This document shows, piece by piece, positions 25,710 to 34,408 of a stretch of 59,465 bases of DNA (its first letter is position 1; each line of letters opens with the position of its first letter). Below the pieces are notes generated by a model, which saw nothing but the letters and a program-made list of their open reading frames with translations, searched no databases and had not been told where the DNA came from. Both the position numbers and the translations under genes were made by a program. The DNA lies in the NCBI GenBank assembly GCA_015232465.1, contig JADFZO010000009.1:1-59465 (forward strand), given 5' to 3'. The stretch comes from Desulfamplus sp. (lineage in GTDB: Bacteria > Desulfobacterota > Desulfobacteria > Desulfobacterales > Desulfobacteraceae).

Positions 25710-26654
25710 ATGAGAGATGACCCAATAGCAGAGAGTTGGATTGAGGCATCATCAAAGATAAAACCAGCAAACTCCTCTATTCCTCGTGTTTACTGGATTG
25801 CATTCTGGGGAAACATAGGGCTTGCCTGTTTTAAAATCTCTATGGGTATGCTCGGTTACAGCAGATTGCTTGCCATTGATGGTCTAAATTCTGCTGCAAA
25901 TGCTATTTTTATTACCATGATCTTGTTTGGATTAAACATGAGTCAGCCTGATTCAGTATCTCAAAAATATCCAAATGGTCGAGGTAAAGCTCAATATATT
26001 ATTACATTGGTTGTAGGCTTTTTCATTGCAGCATGTTCATCTACTATTTTGGTTATATCTATTAAATCCTTTTTTTTACCTATCAGCATGGAACCTGTTG
26101 TTATAGGTATTTTTGTTGCCTTTATATCTATTATAGGCAACCTCATTATTCTTCACTACCTAAAACAGTCTGGCTCTTTTTATGAAAAAAAAGATATTCA
26201 ATCTATTGCCCTTCTCCAATCGTTGAATATTGCATCTTCAATAGTAGTGGGTAATTCTCTATTACTTTCAGGACTATTTGGCTGGTATTTTGGCGAACAT
26301 ATTGGAAGTATTAGTATTTCTTGTATTGTTTTAGCATTAAGCATCAGAATTATCATAAACTCTCTTGATGGGGTAATGGATCGAAGCTGTGGTGATTCAA
26401 TAGAGTCAAGATTAATGAAAATAGCTCTATCTGTAGATAATATCATTCAAGTCAAATTTTTACGGACTCGGCGTGTGGGTCATGTTCTGGTTATTGATTT
26501 TCAGGTTGGTCTTAGAGGCGATATTTTAATAAAAGAGGCTGATACCATTATATCTGAGGTGGAAAAGAGGTTATCTGCTGATTTAAAAGGAATCTCGCAT
26601 GTTATTAATGTTGATAGAGTGCCTCTATTTGATTTTATGGAGTCAATAATATAA
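25710..26654 (+). CDS. mamM: Degenerate cation diffusion facilitator (MamM-like)
   Basis: This encodes a protein of 314 residues with the CDF layout of six membrane helices (about 28-215) and a C-terminal cytoplasmic domain (about 222-305; FLRTRRVGHVLVIDFQVGL). The transport site is lost. The helix-2 motif, D-x-x-H/Y-S-x-x-x-D in MamB and MamM, reads DGLNSAAN (N60 and N64). The helix-5 pair reads L169 and N173 (LLQSLN). No His or acidic ligand remains at these positions. MamM is known to stabilise MamB, so a structural, non-transporting partner of the MamB at 28472-29380 is plausible (inference). The C-terminal domain looks normal for dimerisation. Confidence 0.8.
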   Translation: MRDDPIAESWIEASSKIKPANSSIPRVYWIAFWGNIGLACFKISMGMLGYSRLLAIDGLNSAANAIFITMILFGLNMSQPDSVSQKYPNGRGKAQYIITLVVGFFIAACSSTILVISIKSFFLPISMEPVVIGIFVAFISIIGNLIILHYLKQSGSFYEKKDIQSIALLQSLNIASSIVVGNSLLLSGLFGWYFGEHIGSISISCIVLALSIRIIINSLDGVMDRSCGDSIESRLMKIALSVDNIIQVKFLRTRRVGHVLVIDFQVGLRGDILIKEADTIISEVEKRLSADLKGISHVINVDRVPLFDFMESII

Positions 26655-26752
26655 TGTTAAAAATATATAATAAGAGTCTAAAGATATAAAAATTTAATTA
26701 TCTTTACAATATATAAACTGTAAATCCTAATTTAAGATTTAAGGAGATTATT

Positions 26753-26980
26753 ATGAAACACATCATTGTTGGTCTGATTGCTATTACACTTGGAGTATGG
26801 GGGGTTGTTCTAAATTGGTATCAATTTCTTGATCTGCTTTGGGTATTGATACCGATTGCTGCGGTTATTGGTGGAGTAGTGGCTCTTTTAGCTGGTATTA
26901 GCAATTTTGCCAAAACATCAAAACCAAAAGATAGTCGTTCTGTTGAGGATCGTTTGGCTGAGGAGGATTTTAATGAGTAG
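26753..26980 (+). CDS. mamI: MamI-like small membrane protein
   Basis: This encodes a protein of 75 residues with two membrane helices (about 3-24 and 29-52) separated by WYQFLDLLW. The shared pattern is GLIAITLGVWG, then a Trp-containing turn, then a Gly-rich helix ending ALLAGISN. MamI is needed for magnetosome membrane invagination and crystal nucleation in Magnetospirillum. The C-terminal tail is charged and longer than usual. It overlaps mamA by eight bases. Confidence 0.75.
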   Translation: MKHIIVGLIAITLGVWGVVLNWYQFLDLLWVLIPIAAVIGGVVALLAGISNFAKTSKPKDSRSVEDRLAEEDFNE

Positions 26981-27677
26981 TAATTATGTTGATCCATTTG
27001 AAAATGATAAGCCCCGCGAGCCAAATCGTGTTGCAAAAAGGGTAGATAAAGAGCAGATACCACTCTCTTTTCATATTCAGTGGCCATTTATTCAAATAGG
27101 CAACGCTCTTTCAGGCATGGTGAACAGCTATAAACGGCTATTTAGAATGTCGCAAAGCGATTTGAAAAATATGTATCTCAAGCAGGCAAATGCAATGAAC
27201 CAAAAAGGTGAGATACAAAAATGTGTAAGCTTTATGGAAGAGGTTGTGAAGATTGACAATAAAGATACCAACGCAATTTATAAACTTGGGGTTGCTTATG
27301 AGAAAAATGGACAGCCTGAATCTGCGTTAAAAGCCTATAAAAAAGTGGTCTCTCTTCACCCAGATCATGCAAAAGCACTTTATAGAAAGGCTATCATTTT
27401 AATACAAAAACAAAATTATGAAGATGCACTTGCTGACCTTGAAAATGCAGCCTCTATAAAATCTGATTCTGCAGAGCTATATTTTAGATTGGGTCAGGTT
27501 AATGATAGATTAAAAAAGTATAAAGAGGCTATTGAGTATTTTACCAAAGCTGTTGAACTTGATCCTGATTTTCTTGCTGTTTACAAAAATATGGCTTTGA
27601 CTTACGACAGTTTGAATGATCATCAAGGCTCGTTAAGATGTCTAAAGCGTGCCCTTGAACTTGAGGAGAGAGATTAA
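26973..27677 (+). CDS. mamA: TPR protein MamA
   Basis: This encodes a protein of 234 residues from ATG 26973, which is preceded by GAGGAGGATTTTA and lies in the end of the MamI gene. About five tetratricopeptide repeats cover residues 60-230 (for example NAIYKLGVAYEKNGQPESAL, AELYFRLGQVNDRLKKYKEA). MamA coats the magnetosome from the cytoplasmic side and recruits partners. There is no membrane segment. The first 60 residues, before the repeats, are Pro/charge-rich, longer than in the Magnetospirillum protein. Confidence 0.85.
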   Translation: MSSNYVDPFENDKPREPNRVAKRVDKEQIPLSFHIQWPFIQIGNALSGMVNSYKRLFRMSQSDLKNMYLKQANAMNQKGEIQKCVSFMEEVVKIDNKDTNAIYKLGVAYEKNGQPESALKAYKKVVSLHPDHAKALYRKAIILIQKQNYEDALADLENAASIKSDSAELYFRLGQVNDRLKKYKEAIEYFTKAVELDPDFLAVYKNMALTYDSLNDHQGSLRCLKRALELEERD

Positions 27678-27720
27678 AAACAGCTTAGCTTTAAGTCATA
27701 AACATAGATGAGAAAAGAGT

Positions 27721-28491
27721 ATGACAAATTTAAATGGATTAACTGCTGCTGAGTTAAGAACATACCTTTCAGGGCAGACAAAGAGGTTAAGGCTATTAAA
27801 AACAATTTTGATAATTGCAATTGTTCTGGTTGTGATCTCTGTAGTTGCCCATGTGATTTACTATTACAACTATTTGACAAATTTGCATTTTGATGTGTTG
27901 ACTGCCAAATCAAAGGTTGAGAGTGCCATGCAGTATAGGGCTAATTTGATACCACTTTTAATTGAGAGTGTCGTCAGTTTTGTTGAGCATGAGGACAATG
28001 TCTTTAACTCTGTAGTAGATGGGCGAGAGCGATCTATTAAACAGTCACCATCACCTAAGAGTTCATTAAAACAATTAAAAGAGTCTGTAAAAGAGTTGAG
28101 CACCTCAGTTAATCCTATGGCAATGAATAAGATGATGGATAAGATTATTGCCTTTGCAGAGCAGTATCCTGATTTGAAAAGTGCTGAACCATTTCAACTA
28201 CTTATGACTAAGGCAAGTGAGACTGAAGTTGAGATATACAATAAAAGAATAGAGATGACTGATGCAGTTAATATCTACACAACCAGTATAACAATGTTTC
28301 CTGGCAATTTTTATGCAAATTTTATCTTCTATTTTCCTGACTATGAATATTTTCAAGGCAAATTATACTCAGAGTGGCCCCATTTTAACGGAAAAGATCA
28401 TTCAGATTGGCCCAAAGTTTCAATTCAATCTAAGACACCAGATACAACTCAAAATAATATAAAAGGTGAAGATGTTGAAAATGAACAGTAA
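27721..28491 (+). CDS. mamQ: LemA-family protein MamQ
   Basis: This encodes a protein of 256 residues. One membrane helix (about 28-50) is followed by a LemA helical domain (YYYNYLTNLHFDVLTAKSKV, then QYRANLIPLLIESVV, then YNKRIEMTDAVNIYTTSI with MFPGNFYANF near the end). MamQ is essential for magnetosome membrane formation. The C-terminal tail (about 215-256) is hydrophilic. The last 20 bases overlap mamB, so translation is probably coupled. Confidence 0.88.
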   Translation: MTNLNGLTAAELRTYLSGQTKRLRLLKTILIIAIVLVVISVVAHVIYYYNYLTNLHFDVLTAKSKVESAMQYRANLIPLLIESVVSFVEHEDNVFNSVVDGRERSIKQSPSPKSSLKQLKESVKELSTSVNPMAMNKMMDKIIAFAEQYPDLKSAEPFQLLMTKASETEVEIYNKRIEMTDAVNIYTTSITMFPGNFYANFIFYFPDYEYFQGKLYSEWPHFNGKDHSDWPKVSIQSKTPDTTQNNIKGEDVENEQ

Positions 28492-29380
28492 AAATAGGGA
28501 GAAATATCCTGAATGTTACTGGTGTGCTGAAAATGTGGGGAGAATAGCATTCTGGGGAAATGTGGGGCTTTTTGTACTTAAGATGCTGTGTGGGATTGAA
28601 GGTAACTCTAAGGCACTTTTAGCTGATGCTGTCCATTCAGGAGTAGATGTGCTTACAGCTACTGTTGTGCTTCTTTGTCTGCATGTAAGCAACTCTCCTG
28701 CTGATTCTGAACACCCTTATGGTCATGGTAACATTGAGTATATAGCCTCTTTATTTATAGGAATCTCTCTGTTTGGTGTTGTAGCACTTATTCTATATGA
28801 AGGGATAAGCGATATTATGAATGGAGTAACCCACCAACCAACACTTATTGCTCTTTTGGGATTGATCATCTCAATTGTTGGCAATGAGTTGATGTTCAGA
28901 CAGTCTTTATGTTGTGGTGAGCGATTTCGCTCACCTGCCATGATTGCAAATGCTTGGGAGAATAGGGCAGATGTTCTCTCCTCTATTGCTGCTCTGGTTG
29001 GTGTTGGTTTTGCTATGGCAGGGTTTTTGTTTATGGACTCTGTTGGTGCTATTATTGTGGCTATTTTGATTGGAAAGAGTGCCTATGAAATGCTGCAAGA
29101 TGCGTGGGACGGTATATTGGATCACTCTGAAGAGTCTATAGAAAAGATTGTCTGCAAAGAGGTATCTAAAGATAAAGATGTTTATAAAATAGCCTCTTTG
29201 CAGACAAGGAAAATTGGACCTAACATTTCAATTGACTTAAAACTTGCTGTCTCACCTGACTTAACATTGCAAAAAGGGCATGAAATATCAGCGCGTGTTA
29301 AAGAGGCTTTATTGGCTGTGATTGATGATAGGGTGGGGATAATAAATGTCTATCCAACAGGATTTTACGAAAAAGGGTAA
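28472..29380 (+). CDS. mamB: Cation diffusion facilitator MamB
   Basis: This encodes a protein of 302 residues from ATG 28472 (AAAAGGTGAAG upstream); GTG 28466 is an alternative. The helix-2 site is intact, LLADAVHSGVDVL, and helix 5 has NAWENRADVLSS. The intervening NELMFRQ and GERFRSP motifs match MamB. An N-terminal YWCAENVG corresponds to the Cys-containing N-terminus of MamB. It is the likely iron transporter and assembly nucleator of the magnetosome membrane, and the only CDF in the window with a plausible metal path. Confidence 0.93.
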   Translation: MLKMNSKNREKYPECYWCAENVGRIAFWGNVGLFVLKMLCGIEGNSKALLADAVHSGVDVLTATVVLLCLHVSNSPADSEHPYGHGNIEYIASLFIGISLFGVVALILYEGISDIMNGVTHQPTLIALLGLIISIVGNELMFRQSLCCGERFRSPAMIANAWENRADVLSSIAALVGVGFAMAGFLFMDSVGAIIVAILIGKSAYEMLQDAWDGILDHSEESIEKIVCKEVSKDKDVYKIASLQTRKIGPNISIDLKLAVSPDLTLQKGHEISARVKEALLAVIDDRVGIINVYPTGFYEKG

Positions 29381-29386
29381 TAACTT

Positions 29387-32300
29387 ATGGAAAACGAACT
29401 GAATAGCAAAAAAGAGAGGTTATTGGTAGAGGAGAAGCGTATTCTTTCAATGAAACGCAAAATGAAGTGGCTGAGTGCAGGAGTTGTTATACTGACTATT
29501 GTGGCTGTAGGGCTTTTGGGCGTAGCATTTTTTCCTAATACTATTCAAAAAATAACTAACATCAAAATATCTTTTGGTGCCACAGCTTCAACAGGTAGTC
29601 CTGGCAGCGGCTATTTGGGGATAGAGATTCGCGATTTACCTAAAAGTGCTGGCACAAGCAGTCTGCTAAGTTCGGGTAATGTTGGTGTCTTGGTCTCAAG
29701 GGTTGCACCATCTTCTCCAGCTTCGCAGAGCGGTCTTAAGGCTGGTGATATTATCCTCAGATACAACCGTACAAGAATAACAGACTCTGTTCAATTTAAA
29801 GGGCTTGTTGCAGAGTCATCTGCTGGCGAAAAGGTTACATTGGTCGCTGATAGGAACAACAGAACACTCTACTTTTCTGTTTTGCTCACAGAGCGTCCAA
29901 CATCACAGATACAGCTTACAGCAGGTCCTCCATTTTCACAAGATGACGATGTTGTTGAGCAGTGGGGCTGTACACTATCGCCTCTTACTCAGGCATTGAT
30001 TCAAAAGTTATCTATACCCTCTGATATTACTGGTATTGTTGTTGTTTCTGTCTCTTCAAGCGGTCTTGCAAAGAGTGCTGGAATATTGCCAGGCGATGTT
30101 ATTCTTAGTGTTAATGAGACTGAGATCAATGGAATGGCAGAGTTTTACACTGCAATTGAGAATCAGAAAAACATATCATTAAAAATATTTAGAAATGGAA
30201 CTATTATAGTTATTTCATTTGAGCAAAAATCAGCACTGCCACCGTTAGTAACAATTGCTGGAAGCGTGCCAACCGCTGGAATGCCAACCGCTGGAATGCC
30301 AATAAGTGGGGTTCAACTGCCTCAAATTGTTGCCATTGCATCTGATGGCAGTGATCTTAATGCGACTATGGCATTGCGTTTTGGAACTGCTGCATGGTTT
30401 ATCATAATTGACACCAAGAGCGGTCAATATATGCCATTGCAAAACACTGCTATTATTGCTGATTCAAGAGGTTATGGCATTGTTGCAGCTCAACTTGTTG
30501 CATCAAAAGGGGTTGGGGCAACTGTTGCTGGCTCTTACGGAATCCAAGCGTATAATGGGCTGCTTTCTTTGAATATCACCCCATTTGTGGCAAATCCAGG
30601 AAGGGTAATTGATGTGTTTAATCAATACAAACAAGCATCTCTTGCCCAACTTAATGACGATGCTCTCTCTGGATTTGGATATTCTCGCAGCATCATCACA
30701 ACTGGCGGAGCACCATTTGCAACCGATGATGAAGATGACGAAGAGGAGGAGCAGAGCGGGTATAAGGGTATGCCCTATAATATTCCAGCTCAAGGCAAAT
30801 ATGATCCAGCTCTTGATCCAACAAAAACAGCAGATAGCCAAACAGAGTTGACTGCTGGTCTTATTACAGATTCAACTGCTGATTTATATTTAAATCTCAA
30901 TCAGCAATCTGTTACATGTGTTTGCCCATCTTGTGGTCTTACCTATGATCATCCTGCTGGGGTTCCATGCTCTTCGCTGCTGTGCAAAGCGTGCGGCTCA
31001 AGGTTGATAAGTCTTAACACTGGCTCTACTGCCTCAACATCAACATCTCAAACAGTTCAAAAATCTCAAACTGCTACAATTTCAAACTCAATAACAGCTC
31101 AAAAGGTTGCTATTGCAGCAGACAGCAACAGTTTGAACTCACCAGTTGCTGCAAGATTTGAACTTGCCAAATACTTTATTGTTGTGGACATTAACACTGG
31201 TCAATATGTTGCAGTTGAAAATATTGCAATCAACTATAGCTCTAACTTTGGCGTTGTTGCTGCTCAACTTGTAGCAAGCAAAGGTGCTGGTGCAACAGTT
31301 GCCATCTCATACGGACAACCTTCATACTATGCGTTAAAAACTCTTGGAATAACTGCTTACACTGCAACTCAAGTAACAGTATCTACGGCATTAAATCAAT
31401 ATCGCACATCATCTTTAAACCAGGTGAGCGATAGTGCACTGCTTCCCTACACATCATATCAGCAAAATTATGTTACAACTGGTGGTGCACCATTTGCAAC
31501 AGATGATGAAGATGACGAAGAGGAAGAGCAGAGCGGATACAAGGGTATGCCCTATAATATTCCAGCTCAAGGGAAATATGATCCAGCTCTTGATCCTGCA
31601 AATGCTTTGCAGACAACTGCTGGCACAACCACAACCCAACGGGCTGAATACTGTTTGTGCCCCTCTTGTCAGACTCTTGTACCTCACGCTGCTGGCATAG
31701 CTTGTTCAGATATGACCTGTCCTAAATGCGGAAATCGTCTTATGAACGCCGATCCAGGCTCATCGTCAGCTTCATCTGATCAAACTACAGCTACCCTACT
31801 ACAAAACAGCACAACTCAACTGATTCCACAGACACAGCTTCGCTCAAGCGTCTATCCGACTCCAACAACAACAACAACCACTACAACTCAGACTCTTGTA
31901 ACTGACACTCCTACTCAAAGTCAAAGCAGAACAGGTAGTGGAATTACTGTTGCTGGCTCGACAACTCTATCTACTGGTGTGTTACAAGGAACTATTGATG
32001 GTAGCTGTCTTTGCCCTGCTTGTGGAACATCTGTCCCTCATGTTAGAGGTACAGCATGTTCTTCTCTTGCCTGTCCTCGTTGCGGTACAGCAATGATTGG
32101 CGAAAATACCTCTCTTCAAGTTACTGCTGGAATGCCAACTCTTGGGGCACCTGAAGTTTTAGTTGGAGTGCCGACCGCGGGAATGCCTACAGCAGGAATG
32201 CCAACTGCAGGAGCACCTGAAGTTGTTGGGCAAGGTGTGGCTGGTGGTATGCCGACCGCAGGAGCACCTGAAGTTGTTGGACAAGGTGTGGCTGGTATGC

Positions 32301-33205
32301 CTCAAAATCTTCCATCAAGTAATATGGGACAGAGCACTGCGGGAATGCCGACTGCGGGAATGCCAACTGCAGGAATGCCGACTGCAGGAATGCCAACTGC
32401 GGGAATGCCAACTGCGGGAATGCCGACTGCAGGAATGCCAACTGCAGGAATGCCAACTGCAGGAATGCCAACTGCGGGAATGCCAACTGCAGGAATGCCA
32501 ACTGCAGGAATGCCAACTGCAGGAGCACCTGAAGTTGTTGGACAAGGTGTAGCTGGTATGCCTGAAAATCTTCCACCAATTAACATGGGGCAGAGTACGG
32601 CTGGTCTTACTGTGGCGGGTATTCCAAATATTTCAAGCCAATCAGTGGCTGGGATAACAGTTGCTGGAATGCCAACTGCTGGTGTAACAATTGCAGGTAT
32701 GCCAACCTCTGGAATGCCTGAAACAATTCCGCCACCAGGTATGGGACCTTCAGCAACAACAGTTGCAGGTACAAACTCAGGAAAAATCTGCATTGCTGCA
32801 AATGGAGCAACCATTAACTCACAAGTTGCTGATATATTTGATAAAGCTCCATATTTTTTAATGGTTGAATTTGGCACTATGGAGGTGATAACAAATCCTA
32901 ACGTAACAGATAAAATAGGATCAGGGGTTCAATCAGCACAGCTTGTTGTTAGCGAAGGTGCTGACGTTGTTATCACAAATGATATAGGCATCAGAGCTAT
33001 TGAAGAGCTGAACAGACTTCAGGTTAAGGTCTATACAGGAGTTACTGGCACAGTTAAAGAGGCTCTAACATGGTATCAAAACAATCGTCTTACCCAAACA
33101 AAATTAAACTCAGCTTCTGACTCTGTAGTTAATATTGATGATGAAGAGGGGCATGGACCACCCACAAGCAAATCAAAATCAAAGGGTGAATCTACAACAC
33201 TTTAA
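29387..33205 (+). CDS. Giant magnetosome-cluster protein: membrane anchor, two PDZ, three NifX-like domains, three Cys knuckles, GMPTA repeats
   Basis: This encodes a protein of 1272 residues. Visible order: basic N-terminus, one membrane helix (about 29-49), PDZ1 (about 73-170), PDZ2 (about 190-285), NifX-like domain 1 (about 312-425), acidic linker 1 (440-478, with DDEDDEEEE), Cys knuckle 1 (C511-C536), NifX-like 2 (about 572-685), acidic linker 2 (699-737), Cys knuckle 2 (C756-C781), Thr-rich linker, Cys knuckle 3 (C874-C899), an AGMPTA-rich region (about 912-1110) and NifX-like 3 (about 1132-1240). The knuckles share CxCPxC(x5)H(x5)C(x4)CxxCG, which suits Zn or Fe-S binding. Most of it should face the magnetosome lumen or periplasm. 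I know of no described protein with this combination. A role in iron handling or mineral shaping is inference. Confidence 0.85.
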   Translation: MENELNSKKERLLVEEKRILSMKRKMKWLSAGVVILTIVAVGLLGVAFFPNTIQKITNIKISFGATASTGSPGSGYLGIEIRDLPKSAGTSSLLSSGNVGVLVSRVAPSSPASQSGLKAGDIILRYNRTRITDSVQFKGLVAESSAGEKVTLVADRNNRTLYFSVLLTERPTSQIQLTAGPPFSQDDDVVEQWGCTLSPLTQALIQKLSIPSDITGIVVVSVSSSGLAKSAGILPGDVILSVNETEINGMAEFYTAIENQKNISLKIFRNGTIIVISFEQKSALPPLVTIAGSVPTAGMPTAGMPISGVQLPQIVAIASDGSDLNATMALRFGTAAWFIIIDTKSGQYMPLQNTAIIADSRGYGIVAAQLVASKGVGATVAGSYGIQAYNGLLSLNITPFVANPGRVIDVFNQYKQASLAQLNDDALSGFGYSRSIITTGGAPFATDDEDDEEEEQSGYKGMPYNIPAQGKYDPALDPTKTADSQTELTAGLITDSTADLYLNLNQQSVTCVCPSCGLTYDHPAGVPCSSLLCKACGSRLISLNTGSTASTSTSQTVQKSQTATISNSITAQKVAIAADSNSLNSPVAARFELAKYFIVVDINTGQYVAVENIAINYSSNFGVVAAQLVASKGAGATVAISYGQPSYYALKTLGITAYTATQVTVSTALNQYRTSSLNQVSDSALLPYTSYQQNYVTTGGAPFATDDEDDEEEEQSGYKGMPYNIPAQGKYDPALDPANALQTTAGTTTTQRAEYCLCPSCQTLVPHAAGIACSDMTCPKCGNRLMNADPGSSSASSDQTTATLLQNSTTQLIPQTQLRSSVYPTPTTTTTTTTQTLVTDTPTQSQSRTGSGITVAGSTTLSTGVLQGTIDGSCLCPACGTSVPHVRGTACSSLACPRCGTAMIGENTSLQVTAGMPTLGAPEVLVGVPTAGMPTAGMPTAGAPEVVGQGVAGGMPTAGAPEVVGQGVAGMPQNLPSSNMGQSTAGMPTAGMPTAGMPTAGMPTAGMPTAGMPTAGMPTAGMPTAGMPTAGMPTAGMPTAGMPTAGAPEVVGQGVAGMPENLPPINMGQSTAGLTVAGIPNISSQSVAGITVAGMPTAGVTIAGMPTSGMPETIPPPGMGPSATTVAGTNSGKICIAANGATINSQVADIFDKAPYFLMVEFGTMEVITNPNVTDKIGSGVQSAQLVVSEGADVVITNDIGIRAIEELNRLQVKVYTGVTGTVKEALTWYQNNRLTQTKLNSASDSVVNIDDEEGHGPPTSKSKSKGESTTL
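30704..30820 (+). repeat. Duplicated acidic-linker segment, copy 1
   Basis: This 117-base stretch encodes GGAPFATDDEDDEEEEQSGY and then KGMPYNIPAQGKYDPALDP. The same 39 residues are encoded at 31481-31597, with only a few synonymous differences, so the duplication is recent or maintained by conversion. Confidence 0.9.
31481..31597 (+). repeat. Duplicated acidic-linker segment, copy 2
   Basis: This is the second copy of the 117-base segment at 30704-30820. It lies directly after NifX-like domain 2, as copy 1 lies after domain 1, so domain plus linker plus Cys knuckle was duplicated as one module. Confidence 0.9.
32341..32520 (+). repeat. 15-bp tandem repeat, 12 units
   Basis: Twelve uninterrupted 15-base units (RGGAATGCCRACTGC) encode (GMPTA)12. 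Third positions vary between A and G among units. Further dispersed GMPTA and GAPEVVGQGVAG units flank the array (32170-32330 and 32520-32720). Because the unit is a multiple of three, length changes keep the frame. Confidence 0.95.
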
Positions 33206-33248
33206 TATTTTGAGCATATTTAATATCTCAATATGGTTGGTATGATTG

Positions 33249-34094
33249 ATGATAAAACAGATAGCTAAATTTGTATTGTTTATCTCTTTGTTGGTGTTGA
33301 TGGTGGTGCAGATTGGCTCTATTGCTATCCATTACATTATGCCAAAAGATGATGCTCAGGTCATGGTTGCAAATGAGGGGTTACAGAACTCCAACATTGT
33401 TTTGACCTCAACATCAAGCAAAAGGGTGCCAATAGCTGTATCAAAAGTTAGAGGTGCAGTTGTTTATATCACAGGCAGAAAAAACAGCAATGCTCTATTG
33501 CCTCCATCAAGTGCATTAATATCGTTTACACAACCAACATCGCTGCCAGGTGATAAAATGGGATCAGGTATAATTATTGATTCAAGAGGTTACATTATAA
33601 CAAATTATCATGTGGTCTCACAGATTACAGACATTCAAGTTAGTCTGTATGGCATCAAAGATAGAACCTATCCTTGCACTATTATATCAATGCACCCAGA
33701 TATTGATATTGCTGTTATCAAAATAGATACAGGCTTTTTACTTCAAACAGCAACACTTGGTAATTCTGACATGGTTGAGGTTACTGACGAGGTTATTGCA
33801 ATTGGGTGTCCGTTTAGTTTAGAGCAATCTGTAACTCATGGAATTATAAGTGATACAAGCAGAACTGTTGATATTGATGGTCGCCAATATGAATCTCTAT
33901 TACAGACAGATGCTGTCATCAATTCTGGTAACAGTGGAGGAGCATTGATAAATATGGAGGGGGAAGTGATTGGTGTCAATGTTGCTATTTATGCACCATC
34001 AAGGGTTTATTGCGGAGTTGGGTTTGCAATTCCCATTAACAGGGTAAAACTTATATTAATGAAGATTCAATATTTACAAGGAGAGGGGGTATGA
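33249..34094 (+). CDS. Trypsin/HtrA-like magnetosome protease with intact triad (MamE N-terminal type)
   Basis: This encodes a protein of 281 residues from ATG 33249 (the TTG just before is in frame). A membrane helix is at about 8-30. The protease domain (about 62-275) has the complete triad in HtrA context (numbered from TTG 33246): H122 in NYHVV, D154 in PDIDIAVIK and S230 in SGNSGGAL. There is no PDZ and no haem motif, so it equals the protease half of MamE. Together with the degenerate homologue at 24489-25412 it mirrors the active MamE/inactive MamO pair of Magnetospirillum. The stop overlaps the start of the next gene (ATGA). Confidence 0.85.
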   Translation: MIKQIAKFVLFISLLVLMVVQIGSIAIHYIMPKDDAQVMVANEGLQNSNIVLTSTSSKRVPIAVSKVRGAVVYITGRKNSNALLPPSSALISFTQPTSLPGDKMGSGIIIDSRGYIITNYHVVSQITDIQVSLYGIKDRTYPCTIISMHPDIDIAVIKIDTGFLLQTATLGNSDMVEVTDEVIAIGCPFSLEQSVTHGIISDTSRTVDIDGRQYESLLQTDAVINSGNSGGALINMEGEVIGVNVAIYAPSRVYCGVGFAIPINRVKLILMKIQYLQGEGV

Positions 34095-34270
34095 GCATTT
34101 TACAGTTCATTTTTGGATTTTTTCTGCTGTGTTTAGGAATATACGGTGTAGTAACCCACTGGTGGATATTTGTTGATTTAGCAAGTGTTATTATTGATAT
34201 TCTCTTGGTTCTTTTTGGAACTTTGTCCATTATTGCTGGAATAAGCAGTATAAGAGAGAAGGCTCGCTAA
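34091..34270 (+). CDS. Second MamI-like small membrane protein
   Basis: This encodes a protein of 59 residues beginning MSILQFIFGFFLLCLGIYGV. Two membrane helices are separated by THWWIFVDL, and the second ends SIIAGISS, the same pattern as the MamI gene at 26753-26980. The start ATG overlaps the stop of the protease gene (ATGA), with GGAGAGGGGGT upstream. It is too short to be found by length alone, but the coupling and the MamI pattern support it. Two MamI-like proteins in one cluster may have divided roles. Confidence 0.75.
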   Translation: MSILQFIFGFFLLCLGIYGVVTHWWIFVDLASVIIDILLVLFGTLSIIAGISSIREKAR

Positions 34271-34276
34271 AGTAAT

Positions 34277-34320
34277 TATTACAAAGGAGTATTTTACTAT
34301 CCTTTTGTAATAAATTTTTT
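34277..34320 (+). terminator. Rho-independent terminator inside the magnetosome cluster
   Basis: TTACAAAGGA and TCCTTTTGTAA pair across an 11-base loop with one bulge, followed by TAAATTTTTT. It ends the block that started at the sigma54 promoter. Genes from 34409 on would need read-through or their own promoter. Confidence 0.75.
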
Positions 34321-34408
34321 AGTTGCATTACTGGTATATTAAAAGAGTTCAAAAATGGACAAGTAAGTTAAATATTTTAACAATTATATAAAAAAGGAGG
34401 TGATTATA

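Noticed and set aside
32163..32877. Several overlapping open frames on both strands across the GMPTA region (129-191 residues)
   Set aside because: They arise from the 15-bp tandem repeat, which stays open in several frames. The products are low-complexity (for example CRLQEC or SCSWH repeats), and the giant gene explains the region.
29387..33205. Cys knuckles as magnetochrome haem sites
   Set aside because: The motifs are CxCPxC...H...CxxCG. No CXXCH is present, so haem attachment is not supported.
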